In this document: positions 48,465 through 59,752 of the stretch, piece after piece | Numbering within the stretch: the first letter of the stretch is position 1 | Layout: each line of letters starts with the position of its first letter | Origin: Parasponia andersonii | Lineage: Eukaryota > Streptophyta > Magnoliopsida > Rosales > Cannabaceae | Direction: 5' to 3' | DNA length: 64,000 nt | Assembly (NCBI GenBank): GCA_002914805.1 | Contig: JXTB01000243.1 | Location: 367,611 to 431,610 of the forward strand | Program-made: the position numbers and the translations under genes | Notes under the pieces: generated by a model | The model's input: the letters and a program-made list of their open reading frames with translations, nothing else | Databases searched by the model: none | What the model was told of the DNA's origin: nothing

Positions 48465-48758
48465 TCACGACGGACCGTTTGGGCGCCGTACAGTGATTTG
48501 GGCCGGGATGGGCCGGCCCGTACCGCTCCCACCGCAGCTGCTGCATGCCATCCTACCCGACCCCGAACAGGTCCGGCACCCGACGTCTCCGTCGGACCAC
48601 CGCGAACAGAGGCAGGAGACTCTGCCGGTCCCGTTGCAACTAGGGCACCTCGGAAATGGGCCGGCCATGGGCTTCTGGTCCATCACCGACTTGACCAGAA
48701 CCGCTCCGGCCAGTACGCTAAGCCCAGTGGCCAACTGAGTCAACACGATCGGACCCAT
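48465..48758 (-). CDS. Small membrane-anchored DnaJ-type zinc-finger protein (At5g43260-like), 97 aa
   Basis: Intronless. The ATG at 48758 (MGPIVLTQLATG) is chosen over an in-frame ATG seven codons upstream because the family, as remembered, starts MGPIVLTQ and is 97 residues. Residues 2-22 form a hydrophobic helix, a likely signal anchor. Cysteine motifs follow: CPSCNGTG (38-45), CLC (49-51), CRTCSGSG (61-68) and CSSCGGSG (72-79), resembling the CxxCxGxG zinc-binding repeats of type I DnaJ. There is no J-domain, so it cannot stimulate Hsp70 as a classic DnaJ. Similar plant proteins act in thiol/disulphide chemistry or chaperoning; the function here is unproven. A (GA)n run lies in its 5' leader. 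Confidence 0.88.
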   Translation of the reverse strand: MGPIVLTQLATGLSVLAGAVLVKSVMDQKPMAGPFPRCPSCNGTGRVSCLCSRWSDGDVGCRTCSGSGRMACSSCGGSGTGRPIPAQITVRRPNGPS

Positions 48759-48809
48759 AATCGAGATTTTCAAGTTCAACCAAACACAGAGGAAGAGACA
48801 CCCAAAACT

Positions 48810-48811
<2 letters not shown>

Positions 48812-48844
<33 letters not shown>
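48812..48844. repeat. (GA)n microsatellite
   Basis: About 16 GA repeats just upstream of the minus-strand DnaJ-like gene. On that gene's strand it reads (TC)n, a common 5'UTR feature in plants. Confidence 0.92.
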
Positions 48845-48849
<5 letters not shown>

Positions 48850-49809
48850 TTTGTCTATTGTATATTCTTTATATTATTTTTTATTTTTTTGAGTGGTAAT
48901 ATTTAAAGGGTTTAAGAAAATAAAAGTGGTGGTGGAATTGTACACGTAGACGCGTGTGTTGGTGGCACTAGGGCGGTCGGAGATTTGGATTGTAGTTGAG
49001 AGGAGGAGAAGAGAGGGTTTGTCTTCTCTTTGCCTTTCTCGTCCCCTTATTTGGACGGTCACGATTGAATCTTTGTTGATTTTGGGGCCGGCTTGAGCTA
49101 GATCTCTACAGATTCTCCAAGTGGACTTTGTTTAGAGTGCATTAACTCGTACGGATTTTCGTTTGTGAACAAATTAACTTTGGTGAAATATCTTTAGGTT
49201 CAATTTCGTGACACAAAAAAATGAAGTGGATATCGACCAAGGACGGACCATACCATTCATATATCTTATCCTATTTCTCATAAGATTCTTTTTTTTTTTT
49301 TTTTTTCCTTTTATTGTTGCAGAGGAGACCAGTGTGGTTATAGAATTAAATATTTGTTTACTAATAAATTTTGGTTCCGACTTCTTGGAGACTATTATAT
49401 TGAAAATAGAGCCAAGAGTCGCCAACTTTCTGAAGTCTTGCACAATTCAGAAGAGGATGGATAGTCTATATTTACTTTTTCAAACCCATGTTTTTTTCCT
49501 GCGCTGCCCAAAAATGACGTGATCATCAATCATCAATATGCTAGTGGAAATGGTCATCCAAGTTTGATAATCTACTTGGCCATACTTTTACACATAAAAT
49601 TCCTCCGATTGATACCTTTTGAGATTCAATATGTTCTATGGTTTGACCAAACGAAAAAAAAAAAAACCTCACGTAACGAACTAAATATAGTCCTTTATAA
49701 TTCAGAAAAGAAAAAGAAATAGTCCGTTATAAAGAAAAAATGTTGAACAATTTGTGAACCTCTTATCGAGAACTTTATTTAGAATGATTATTTCTTTTGC
49801 TATACCAAC
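48845..49809. other. Intergenic region between the DnaJ-like gene and tRNA-Leu
   Basis: Promoter side of the DnaJ-like gene, a poly-T tract at 49289-49307 and short poly-A runs near 49650-49735. No gene recognised. Confidence 0.55.
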
Positions 49810-49849
49810 GTTGAGATGGCCGAGTTGGTCTAAGGCGCCAGATTAAGGT

Positions 49850-49882
<33 letters not shown>

Positions 49883-49890
49883 TCTCAACA
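49810..49890 (+). tRNA. tRNA-Leu (anticodon AAG)
   Basis: An 81-base cloverleaf. The acceptor stem pairs GTTGAGA (49810-49816) with TCTCAAC (49883-49889), followed by discriminator A. The D-arm contains TGGCCGAGTTGG (pol III A box). The anticodon arm CCAGA-TTAAGGT-TCTGG has anticodon AAG. A long type II variable arm (TCCGAAAGGGC region) fits leucine. The T-arm has GGTTCAAATCC (B box). CAA motifs sit just upstream (TACCAAC), and a T-run lies about 16 bases downstream, which is the usual pol III terminator. No intron and no encoded CCA, as expected for a nuclear gene. Confidence 0.97.
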
Positions 49891-50271
49891 ATCTAATAGT
49901 TATTATTTTTTAAGTCATTGAACCAATCTTCTTTGCCATTAACTTTTTTCTTTATTATTTTTTTCTTAACATTTCGGTTCCGAATATTCGAGCAAACAAC
50001 ATATTTGAATTGGAACAAAGATGCATGGATGCTAAGAGAACAAACAGGTTGTTGAAACATGAAACCTGAAAACTTCACGGCGTTGAACTTGGTACAACAG
50101 TTACTCGAGTAATTCACGAATACGACATATCGTTTGATAAAAAATGCGAGGCTTTTGGCCACAAAGAAACTGAAACAGCTCCCAACCAAAAAAAGGGAGT
50201 ACTTTGCATCAGCTGTTCCAAACCTATTTGTATATTAGAACCTAGATTTTAACAAAAGTAAATAACAAATC
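49891..50271. other. Spacer between tRNA-Leu and the ALKBH1-like gene
   Basis: Starts with a T-rich terminator zone (TTATTTTTTAAG). The rest is likely the 3'UTR of the minus-strand gene ending at 50272. Nothing else recognised. Confidence 0.6.
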
Positions 50272-52611
50272 TTAAAATACTTGTCTGATGTTAATGTTTA
50301 TTCTTGAAGTCTGGATGTACTCTAAGAAAGAGTGATCTTCTTCCTTCGAGAACTGCAATTCAAGAGCTAAAATTTCAGCATTTTCTGTGTCTGTGAAGAT
50401 ACGCGGCACACCTACAACATAAGAACCCAGATTAAACCTCTTAGGAGGCCGTGGAAAATAATGGACAGCGGGAGCAATCATCAATTAATTATGTCACATC
50501 TACATGGGAACAAGTAAAATAATACGGTATTATTTTGTGTAACAGTGATAAAAGCTCTTTTACGCACTTCGGAAACAACATTGTTCATACAACTTCGCAC
50601 CTTCTTGGACGCCTTGACCAGTGCTTTGCTTATTCATTACAATCAACCAACTCCAATACATAAATGACTGCAGCATTGACCTAAACTGAACCGCATCTTC
50701 CATCATCTATAGTTAGTAATCGTAATCATACACACCAAGCGCTATTATTTGTAGTCTTTTGCCATCAGTGTCTCAAACTACATTTATACAGGTTTTATGT
50801 AGCTTATTCATTACAGTCAACCAACTGCAGTACATAAATCACTACCGCATTCACCTAAACCAAAAAGGATCGTCCAATGATAAATAATTAGTTATCTTAA
50901 ATCATAGAAATCACTTCCATTATTTGTAGTGTTTTACCATCATTCTGTCAAACTACATTTATACAAGGCTAAGAATAGAACTGTAGAAGAAAATAATATG
51001 ATTTCATTCAGAATATTTAAGTCAAGTTTCCATCTTTATAACATAAAGTATTGCAAGCTGAAGATTTGCATTTACCATGATAGCATTCCCTTGCTTTGCC
51101 TGCCATAAGTACAACATCACCACTTCGAAGGAACATTGCTAAGGGAGGATCCTCTCTAGACTTTCCACCCAAAAGGAAAATTGCTTTGCAGCCCAAACTG
51201 CAAAGACATAAAGATATTAACCAGCGGCCAGTAATACTCACAATATCTTCCCATAAATATATTTGTTTACAAGATTATCAAAGACCCAAAAAAGATTGGC
51301 AATCGCAAAAATACCTCATGCTTACTATAGGTTTACTCCAATCCTTTTCCATATCATCAAGGTGGCCTCCAAGCGTATCACCTTAATAAGTACCAAAGCA
51401 AATTCAAGCCTTCATTCAACTCTCAACCAATAAGAGAGTTCAAAAGAACGATACCACATGAGTCAAGAAAGAATATGATCGAGAATTCTGTCCTAATGGT
51501 CTTGTTTCTTGGGTTAATACAGACAATTCACGATTTGATTGAATTTTTCATAGGTTAGTTTAATGAGTTGTATTTTGATTGTTCCTTTTCATTTCTCTTA
51601 ATACTATTCCCTCCATTTTGGAGTCGTTTTCATTTAAAAGACAGTAAACCATCAAAACATACAAAACGTCTATTATAAAATACCTAAACCAAAGTAGTTC
51701 ACAATTGCAGCTTCTGGTTTGAAGTCTTCCCCCTTAGGCATTGCCGGTGCTGCCAATCTTTTAGCCAATCCACAGAGAGCATCAGGAATTTTGTTATGTG
51801 GAAGAGACACATCGTAGTTTCGCTACACCATGAAATCAAAACCGGTTAAGAAAAGGAACTAAAAACAACTGAATGAATTCAGTGAGAAATACAGAAACTT
51901 AATTCAACTAATACTCGAAATAAAGGAAGGTCCGCTATAACGGAATGGAAAAGGGAAATGTTTCCCCTTTCTATCCATTCATGTGTTTACTAGAACACTT
52001 AGAATGCAGGTTTTGGTGAAAATCTTACAACATGATTACTGAAACTACAAATGATACGTCAAATTTTCTAGTCTTTCTTATTCCTCTCTGAACCCTTTAC
52101 GATTATTTTGATTACGGATTAGTAAGCATACTTAAAAATCAAGCTTTCCTCAAATATTACAAGATGGGCATAATTATATTTACAAAACCAATCATAAAAA
52201 TAAATAAATAAATAAAAAATAATAATTGAGTGTCACCTGCCTTAGACCACTCAAATTGCAGGCCTAGTGTGCTCCAACGCAGCTTCCGTAGTAGAACAGA
52301 AGCTGAAATTGATTTGCATCCTTTTCCTCTTGAAGACACTTCTTGTTCCTCGACGAGTTTCCAAGCTTTAGGATCGCCATTACTGAAACTTTCTTCAACC
52401 AAGACTTTCTTCTCTTTTGCCGCAACAAATAAATCATGAATAGGCCCATAAAACGCATTGTGATTTGTTCTATTTGGAGGCTGAGGGAAACTGATTAAGC
52501 TCTCCTTTATCCATAGGTACTGTTCTTCTATGCTCAATCCACCGGGAATGAAACAAAACCCTGTAATTACAATTACACCCAAAATAAATGATTAATCCTT
52601 TTTATTATTCC

Positions 52612-52645
<34 letters not shown>

Positions 52646-53018
52646 CAAACGACGACGTTTTCTGATACCTGGACGATTCTCCAAGCAGAAGAATGGGTGG
52701 CCGGAATCGCTTTGAAGAGGGACGATTCCAGGCGGAATCAGAGCACTGTTTTTCCAAGACTCTAGAATGGAATTGAAATCAAGAACCTCGGATAAATCTA
52801 CCTGCTTGGGTTGCTTTTTCCTGAAAGAAACACCATTTAGAAATTTAACCGTGCGTTTGATTTTATTTTTTCTTTTCTCTTTTTTTTGTTAAGGAAAAAA
52901 AAAAAAATAAAGACAATTACTTTTTGAGAGTTGAATCGTAGTAGAGCTTGTACTTCTTCTCGGCTTTTCTGAAAGCGGTTCTCTCCGAGTCTTCGGAGAC
53001 TTTCTCGGATCCGTACAT
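50272..53018 (-). CDS. ALKBH1: AlkB-type 2-oxoglutarate/Fe(II) dioxygenase, ALKBH1-like, 345 aa
   Basis: Seven exons: 53018-52921, 52820-52669, 52560-52241, 51822-51684, 51381-51315, 51197-51076 and 50411-50272; 1,038 bases join in frame to TAA. The iron ligands are H243 and D245 (GGHLDDMEKDW) and H299 (ECYHG). The 2-oxoglutarate clamp is the RxNxNxR box R336-R342 near the C-terminus. Other family landmarks are AIVNYFGLGDTLGG, WSKPIVSMSLG and LRSGDVVLMAGKARE. AlkB proteins demethylate nucleic acids by oxidation; ALKBH1 members act on tRNA and possibly DNA. The length equals what I recall for Arabidopsis At1g11780. Intron 3 appears to start with GC (AAG/GCAGGT): family alignment requires ...EWSK directly joined to RNYDVSLPHN, and no GT donor keeps the frame. 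Intron 6 holds a tandem duplication. Confidence 0.94.
50628..50968. repeat. Tandem duplication inside intron 6 of the ALKBH1-like gene
   Basis: Copy A (about 50628-50792) and copy B (about 50802-50968) share CTTATTCATTACA.TCAACC, TTATTTGTAGT.TTTT and CAAACTACATTTATACA, with a period near 174 bases. It is imperfect, so not very recent. Confidence 0.85.
52615..52644. repeat. Poly-A tract in intron 2 of the ALKBH1-like gene
   Basis: A run of about 30 A on the plus strand, therefore a poly-T tract on the gene's strand, ahead of the intron 2 acceptor. Its length is likely variable. Confidence 0.9.
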
Positions 53019-53590
53019 TTTCACCGTAAAGCTTATGCTGCTTTTAACCGATTAACGACGGCCTTTCCTGGGTTTCATTAGGGTTCTCTAGGAGGAGTCG
53101 TGGTTCGTTCGTTGGTTTTGCTCGTATCGTATTCGTATGTCTGCAGAGCCACGACATGTCGTTTTTATCTCTCAGAAGTAGGAATCACAATACGGTGGAT
53201 TTGAGACGATTTTTCAATTATCATCTTCTCTAAATAACAATTATAATATTATATCCGTTCTATTAACCATTTTTTTAGATACCGAGACAATGCAGATATT
53301 AACTAATAGATAATGGAAAAAAATTGTGATTATTCATTATATGTTAATAATAATAAAATATTAAAAAATTAAGATAAAAATACCAAATAGTTTTCATAAT
53401 CAACAAAATATTAAATACAACTATATACTAATAATTTTTAAACTCTAAAATTTAAATATATAAATATATATAACTCTCCAAATTCATTATTTTCCAAAGA
53501 TATAAGAATATAAATGAGATAAAATTAAATAGATATTTATATGTATAATAATTTTTCTATATATAAAAAAAAAATATATATATATATATA

Positions 53591-53777
53591 GGGTACTAAT
53601 CTAGTAGGTATTTTTTTTTTTACCTATGTATAGGTATTAATTTGACCAATGAAAATTTAAAATGCACATTTTTTTATTGTAAAAAGTAAGAGAAAGAAAG
53701 AGTATTAAGGATGCACGTTTTTTCATGTACTTCATTATAGTCATAGGTACAAAAAAAATACCTATTGGATTGGCAAC

Positions 53778-53778
<1 letters not shown>
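53591..53778. mobile_element. Putative 188-bp MITE inserted in an (AT)n run
   Basis: The left end GGGTACTAATCTAGTAGGTA and the reverse complement of the right end (GGTTGCCAATCCAATAGGTA) are alike, and both continue with a T-run and TACCTATG. The element sits between TATATATA and TTTTATATAT. The superfamily is not assigned. Confidence 0.6.
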
Positions 53779-53808
<30 letters not shown>

Positions 53809-53821
53809 CGAAGTGGGCAAC

Positions 53822-53857
<36 letters not shown>

Positions 53858-53858
53858 A
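53772..53858. repeat. Tandem pair of GGCAACCTTTT-(AT)n-CGAAG units
   Basis: The block GGCAACCTTTT, an AT run of about 14-16 dinucleotides, then TCGAAG(T/C)GGG occurs twice back to back, at about 53772-53816 and 53817-53863. The first unit includes the right end of the putative MITE, so the duplication postdates the insertion. Confidence 0.75.
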
Positions 53859-54695
53859 GCGGGTACAATACGGATTATATTAATACTGTCCACGCACTAT
53901 ACCCGAATATTAACGGTACAGTTATTTCTCGTCCCAATTATTTTCTCCGCTTGAGTGGTCTTATTCCTCTCTATTTAGATCGGATAACTACGAATATCCA
54001 TAACCGTGAGTTATATCACCCCCTATTTAGAAGTTTGCCGAGCCTAGGCGAAAAAATGACATGTCTTTTTTGTTTTATTCACTTTCTGTGACATGTGTTT
54101 TCCAAAGGACATGACATTCGTTGCATATTAACTTAAATCACTAGTTGTCGTTTATGTGGAAAACGACATGTAATTAGTTGTTGCATGTTTCAGAAAACGA
54201 TGTATCGTTTTTACCCTTCCTTTTTTTTTTAACTTTTTTTTTAGGCAAATTTGAATTTTTTTTTTTTTTTTTAAGAACCGTCGTCTCGTTATTACGTTAA
54301 AATTGTTAACTGCCAGAATATTTTACCCGCTTGATAATGATAACCGACTTACGTACGTGGAAGGTTATGATAATTTGGTGAAATGATATGAACACTCCAT
54401 ATCTTAATTACCATCTACTACCTAGTAGCTTTACAAATAGACCATTAAGTCCTTCCTTTCAAGCATATTTGCGTCCTGTAAGTGAATGGCAATTTTGTCC
54501 TATGGGATTCTTCCAAAAGCTCCAAGCCTCCAACTTATCAGCAACAAAAAATCTGTATTTTTTTAATAAAAAGTTCCCTAATTCTCAGTACGAAAAGAAA
54601 AAGAGAGAAGGAAAAAAATAAAAAAAGAAAAAAGAAAGATATAAAGACGGGAAGAAAACCAAGAATCAATCAATCGTGAAAAAAGACGAGTTGAA

Positions 54696-55086
54696 ATGGC
54701 GTGCAGGAATATAGTGTTTCGTTCCGTTCTGTTAACGGAGCCGTGGCGACCCGCTCATCTGAGTCGGAGCTCCGTTTGCGCTTCATTCCGAATCCATGGG
54801 TCTCCGGCTCCCCCTAGTCTCAGCTCCAAATTCAGGACCACTGGGGCTCGACATTTTAACCTCAATTGCTGCCATAACGAAACCCCCGAGTCTTCTTCGG
54901 CTCAGGACGAACAGGGTCCACCTCAGGAAGCTGTTCTCAAAGCAATTTCAGGTTTTTGTCTCCGACCCATATTGTAATTTTTTATATCATTTTTGCCCCC
55001 TTAAATTCTGTCGTTCGATCTTTTGTGGTTCATATATCATATATGGTGGCCGTGAGAAATGGGTTGTTGTTTGTTCTGAGTTATTA

Positions 55087-55119
<33 letters not shown>

Positions 55120-56658
55120 ATTGGACTCAGAGGTGTCTAAGACGGAAGGGAGAGTTGGGCAGACGACGAATGTGGTTATTGGAGGTACGGTCGCTGATGA
55201 CTCGACTCGTGGATGGCTCGCCTTGGATCAAAAGGTATGGAAATAATTGCTTCCCCTGAGAATTTTATTTCCATTTTCATATGGGTTTTGTTTAATAACT
55301 TTGTTTGTTAACTTTGACAGGTAAACTCGTACCCAACTGTTAGAGGGTTTACTGCAATTGGAACAGGTGGTGATGATTTTGTGCAGGCTATGGTAGTTGC
55401 TGTCGAATCCGTAATTCAACAACCTATTCCCGAGGTATGCTCTTTTTTGTTGAACATGCTTTCTAATTGTTGAGTTTGGGATTGGAGAAATGAGTTTCAG
55501 TTTCGCTTTAGTTTGTTGTTAGTAAATATTGCCATTGTGGGGGATGAGCTTTATCTGATTTTATTTGATCGCGTATGACTAATGGAGAATATTTAAAGTA
55601 GAAATCTTTAAACAACTTGTTTAGTCTTCAAGGATTCGGTGACTGTAGGATTGCTTACTAAGACTTGACAGATACTGGAAAGGATGCATCAAACATTGTA
55701 ATGCTACAGTCAAGTCCTAGATTGGAAGGGAAAGCTTGTTGCAGCTTTTGTGTGTTCATCAGCTTGTGATGAGAAAATATTTTAGCTCATGAAGGGGAGC
55801 AATAAGGATTAAGGTGTAGAGAAGTTTGTGTAGGTTGGAAGTCTTTTGCTATTATAGGTGTTATTTTTTACGATTGCAAGTAGTTGCAAAGCCGGTTTAT
55901 TTTCATAAGTGTTCTATTAGTAATACCATCAAATGGATTTTACCGGGACAAGCTGCCTTTGATAGTTTTTCTAGACACTGTGAATGTTTGATCAACCCAG
56001 TATTAAGATTGTCGATGAGATAGCGGAATATGGTGGGTTCTTGGCCTTGCTGTAGGACTGAAAGTTACTTATTTAAATGTGAACTTAGGACTGCTATATA
56101 GAACCTTCTAAGATCAGGCTGTACACTGTTGTTCATTCTCCCCCTTGATTCTACATGCTCTAACAGGACAGCGGTTAATTGTATTTTGCTTCTTTTTTCT
56201 TTTTTTGTGAAAAATAGCTGTTTTACTTTGTAATTATAATGGTTTACCTTCAAATCTTTAAGTATGAATACAGTTGAACCATGCAGCAATTAGCTTCTTC
56301 GTTACTTGTTTGTTCTATCATATATAGGAAAGAGAGGATTAAGTTTTCATTTATCCTCGAGCAAAAAAAAGAAAGGGCTTTTACTAATTCCTATGTTTGC
56401 TTACAGGGCCGCGTGAGACAGAAGTTATCATCAAGGGGAAAATATGTATCTGTCAACATCGGACCTGTTCAGGTCGTTTCTAGTGAACAGGTCCCTCTCT
56501 CCCTCCTTCCCTCCCTCCCCCACTCCACCACTCCATACATGTACCTATTAATGTGTGTTTACCCTAGAGTATTTGATGTGAGATTTTGTTTTGCTTTCCA
56601 GGTTCAAGCTGTTTACAACGCCATGAGGAGGGATGACCGAATGAAGTATTTTTTGTAG
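54696..56658 (+). CDS. Chloroplast-targeted DUF493 (YbeD-like) protein, 204 aa
   Basis: Five exons: 54696-54951, 55131-55234, 55321-55434, 56407-56490 and 56602-56658; 615 bases in frame to TAG. The first ~60 residues are rich in Ser, Arg and Ala with few acids (MACRNIVFRSVLL start), typical of a plastid transit peptide. Residues about 120-204 resemble bacterial YbeD/DUF493: YPTVRGFTAIGTGGDDF, a helix ending ...VIQQPIPE, then RQKLSSRGKYVSVNIGPV and VQAVYNAMRRDDRMKYFL. YbeD has an ACT-like small-molecule-binding fold, and its lipoate or allosteric role is not settled. The plant protein's function is unknown. Intron 3 is long (972 bases); an (AT)n(AC)n run ends intron 1. Exon joins all use GT-AG. 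Confidence 0.9.
55087..55119. repeat. (AT)n(AC)n microsatellite in intron 1 of the DUF493 gene
   Basis: About 9 AT followed by 7 AC repeats, about 12 bases before the intron 1 acceptor (GGACTCAG). It lies in the polypyrimidine/branch region, so length changes could affect splicing. Confidence 0.85.
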
Positions 56659-57695
56659 TATGTTTTGCTGAACTTTGTACAGAACATCAATTTTTCTGGG
56701 CTATGTAGTTGGGCTTTATCAAGTCCCTCGATGATATCTATTTTGTTAGTCTGTTTTTGTGTTTTTAATCATTTTATGTTGTCATAGCGGGCTGAAATTT
56801 CAGGGTTCTAAATTAATCCATGTACATGAGTATATTTATCTAAAACTAGGCGCTACTTATCTGTACTATTTCTGAATGGATTTTATTATAGATAGGCTCA
56901 CGCTACGTTGGAGGTCTGGAAAATGAAATTCAAATTTTGGCGGTCATCTCGGCGATTATGCCTATATATAGTTTTAAATTGGCGGGCAACAGAATAAACA
57001 AATGAACCTATTCCTTGTTAGTAAGCTTTATCGAGCTTTTTAGCTGCATTATTTGAGAATGTGGATTGGAGACATGGTTCTGGCAGTGGTAGAAATTCGA
57101 TGCTTAGATTTACATGCTGTATGGATCTGTTTAATTACCATATTATCTAATGTTCGGAAATATTATACTCTCTGTAGGTATTCTATACGTGAGAACCTCC
57201 GACTTGAGATGCTATTTCAATACAGCTCCAATAACGTGCTGTGAAGACTTCCAAACTTCCTTCTAGGCTTTAGTTATTGGTTACCTTTAACTTATACGAG
57301 GACCGATCTTAGGAGGGACCCAGCCAACTGCCATGCGTGCCTAAGAAAACAAACTAACATCTCTTACATGCTTGTGGGCTAGTAGCATACTCTAATAGCA
57401 ATAGCATATATGGATAATAAGTTTCCACACCAAGTAGAGATCTCTTTTTGTTTAGAATGATGCTTGGATTTGAATGATTTGGATCATTCTTAAGCATTAT
57501 ATTGATCAGCAAACCTAATCCGACCCCACATCATTTGGTTTTATGTGAAAGGTTTCTCAATTACTATTAATACGTCATTCCCTTAATGCTATTTGTGTTC
57601 TGGCCGACATGCCAACCATTATTGCATTATTAGATTCGCTTGTTAAAGTTCAAGTTATGCATGGTAGATGTTTTGTTTATGCATATTATTAGACA
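56659..57695. other. 3' flank of the DUF493 gene and spacer
   Basis: Probable 3'UTR for the first ~250 bases. The rest is unremarkable, with no gene recognised. Confidence 0.55.
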
Positions 57696-58482
57696 AGCAT
57701 TCTTTGAAACGTGAGTCATATACTGACTTCATCACCAGTCGTTCTCAGTCAAAAGATTCCCCACTCCCTCGAGTTTTCTTGCGTACCAGATAGAGCAAAT
57801 GGTCACTAAAATATTAGGTTTGTTGGTATTTCGTTGTTTCCAACTTTTACGATCGTTTTCTGTAATTTATGAGTCTAGTAGGCCATTTGTCACGTGTGAC
57901 GTGTACATTGTAACCGGAAGAATTATTACCATCTCCAAAATACCTAATTTGGTGACTACACTGGTTGATTCTATGGTCACTTAGATTATCACCTATATCA
58001 TTTGAAAATAAATATAAATTTTGGGACTGTTCAATGATTTGCAGAGGCATACTTTCTTTAATAGCAGTTTTGATGGGTTTATTGTTGTATAAGGTTGTCA
58101 AAATAAAACTTCGATGAGTGGAAGAGAGATATTTCAATCATTTTTGTCTGTCTCAACGCTTTTTACTAGTGGAAACATCACATTACAATGAGATCAAACA
58201 AAATTTTTATAACAATAATAAATTTTTCATGAGCTAACCAGTTTGACCACAATCAATTCAACTGGTATTATACATAGAAATAGCGTGGGACATTTGCTGT
58301 CGTCAAAGGGTGGCGTCTCTCTTTGTCCCGAGAGTTTAAATTACTATATATGATACCTCGATCAACTTAATAGCAGTGATACGTCAACGTAACAAAGGCT
58401 TTATCTATCTACCATTCTCCTTATCCGTTATTCCCCCGTTTGTTCTCTCTTCCTTCATCTGTTTCGTTACGAAGGAGGTCGC
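57696..58482 (+). promoter_or_regulatory. Promoter/5' region of the MOCOS-like gene, duplicated at 62267
   Basis: The block from AAGCATTCTTTGAAA to the ATG at 58483 has a diverged second copy at 62267-63447. Shared landmarks include TTCTCAGTCAAAAGAT, GCGTACCAGATA, GGTATTTCGTTGTT, GCGTGGGACAT/GGTGTGGGACAT and CTCTCTTTGTCC. It also carries a GTCACGTGTGACGTG palindromic patch at about 57888-57903. Confidence 0.8.
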
Positions 58483-59752
58483 ATGGGAAGAAACACAGTA
58501 GAAAAGGACATCATGAATGGAAAACTCAAGGTATTGGATCACTTTTCTCTTCTCAACGTTTAACTTCCGTTGTTTCTTTTTCCGATTCTGATATAGAAGT
58601 TTCAAAATTTGATATTGCTTTAGGATCAAGGAGATGATTTACTAGAGGAGTCGCTTTCGGCTTCTATACTAAAGTCACCTACTCAAGATGGTAGAGCAAG
58701 CAGCATGGTTATCAAGGTTGGTCACGTTTTAATTTTTGATGGGGTTTCTTTCCAGATATTGAATTATATTTTAGTAGTAACCTTTGATTGAATTACAGAA
58801 GGCACATACTGTAATACCACCTCACTTGGTAGCTGAAGCCATTTCCACACTCCATGCAGGCCTTGACCTGAGGTGGTCTGGTCCTATAACACCAAGCGAA
58901 ATGGAATATGTTCAGCAATACGTCTTTGCAAAGTACCCTCAATATAGCAATGGTTTAGTGGAAGTGGGAGAAAACAGATTTGATATTGATAATAATCTTT
59001 CTACGAACGAGGAATCTTCAGGAACTCCACCACATGAAAAGCCCAGGTCCCCAAAATGTGTCATGACAAAAGAGTTGTCATCTTTCTCCTTCAATAGTAA
59101 TTTCTCTGTTCTGAACAAAACCCAATTGGAGCCTTCAAGACTCCTTGATATCCTCACTAAGAAATCTTCTTTCGAAGGGAACTTCGTTTCGATCCCAGAA
59201 GTTCAAGCCAGGAACCGAGCCTTGAAGCAGTGCGGGCTAGCAGAGGAAGACTACCTGGTTCTCTTCACAGCCAACTACAAGGATGCCATGACAATGATAG
59301 GAGAGAGCTATCCTTTCTTTAGAGGAAACTTCTACATGTCAATTATAAACGAACAAGTCGATTTCATTAAGGAATTTGCTATTCAGAAAGAGTCTAAGGT
59401 GATTTTGGCGCCAGAAACTTGGTTGGATCTGCGGATCAAAGGTTCTCAGCTTAGTCAATACTTTAGGAGGAAGTGTAAACATAGTCCTAAAGGACTATTC
59501 TCATATCCAGCCAAAGTGAATGGCACAAGATATTCCAAGCATTGGATCTCTGAGGCTCACAGAAACTCCTGGCATGTTCTTCTTGATGTCACGGATTTGG
59601 TCTTCGGGGAGGACCCAATTGGCCTTGCTCTTCACCAGCCTGATTTTGTGTTGTGCAGCCTCAATAATAGTAATACTCATTCCCAGCCTTCCATCATCAC
59701 TTGCCTCTTGGTTAGGAGGAAATCATTTGATACTTTGTCAACTTCTGGTTAA
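58483..59752 (+). CDS. MOCOS-like PLP-dependent transferase-fold protein, short form, 364 aa
   Basis: Three exons: 58483-58530, 58624-58716 and 58799-59752; 1,095 bases in frame to TAA. Exon 3 carries nearly all of the protein. Residues about 165-360 resemble the large domain of plant molybdenum-cofactor-sulfurase-like proteins (fold type I PLP enzymes): QARNRALKQCGL, YLVLFTANYKDAM, GESYPFFRGNFY, HSPKGLFSYPAKVNGTRYS, EAHRNSWHVLLDVTDLV and LALHQPDFVLCS. The segment that should carry the PLP-binding lysine (S-F-Y-K-like in true sulfurases) reads SLNNSNTHSQP, without a lysine, and the protein ends soon after. It is therefore probably not a working desulfurase. The C-terminal MOSC domain is absent. 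Role unknown; it may be regulatory or structural. The promoter and first codons are duplicated downstream. Confidence 0.85.

Larger units (their letters stand above)
53019..54695. other. Divergent intergenic region between ALKBH1-like and DUF493 genes
   Basis: Holds the 5'UTR and promoter of the minus-strand gene (CCACGACATGTCG near 53150), AT-rich DNA, a putative MITE (53591-53778), two (AT)n-containing tandem units (53772-53858), poly-T tracts near 54224-54272, and a purine-rich leader (about 54590-54690) ahead of the DUF493 gene. Confidence 0.6.
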
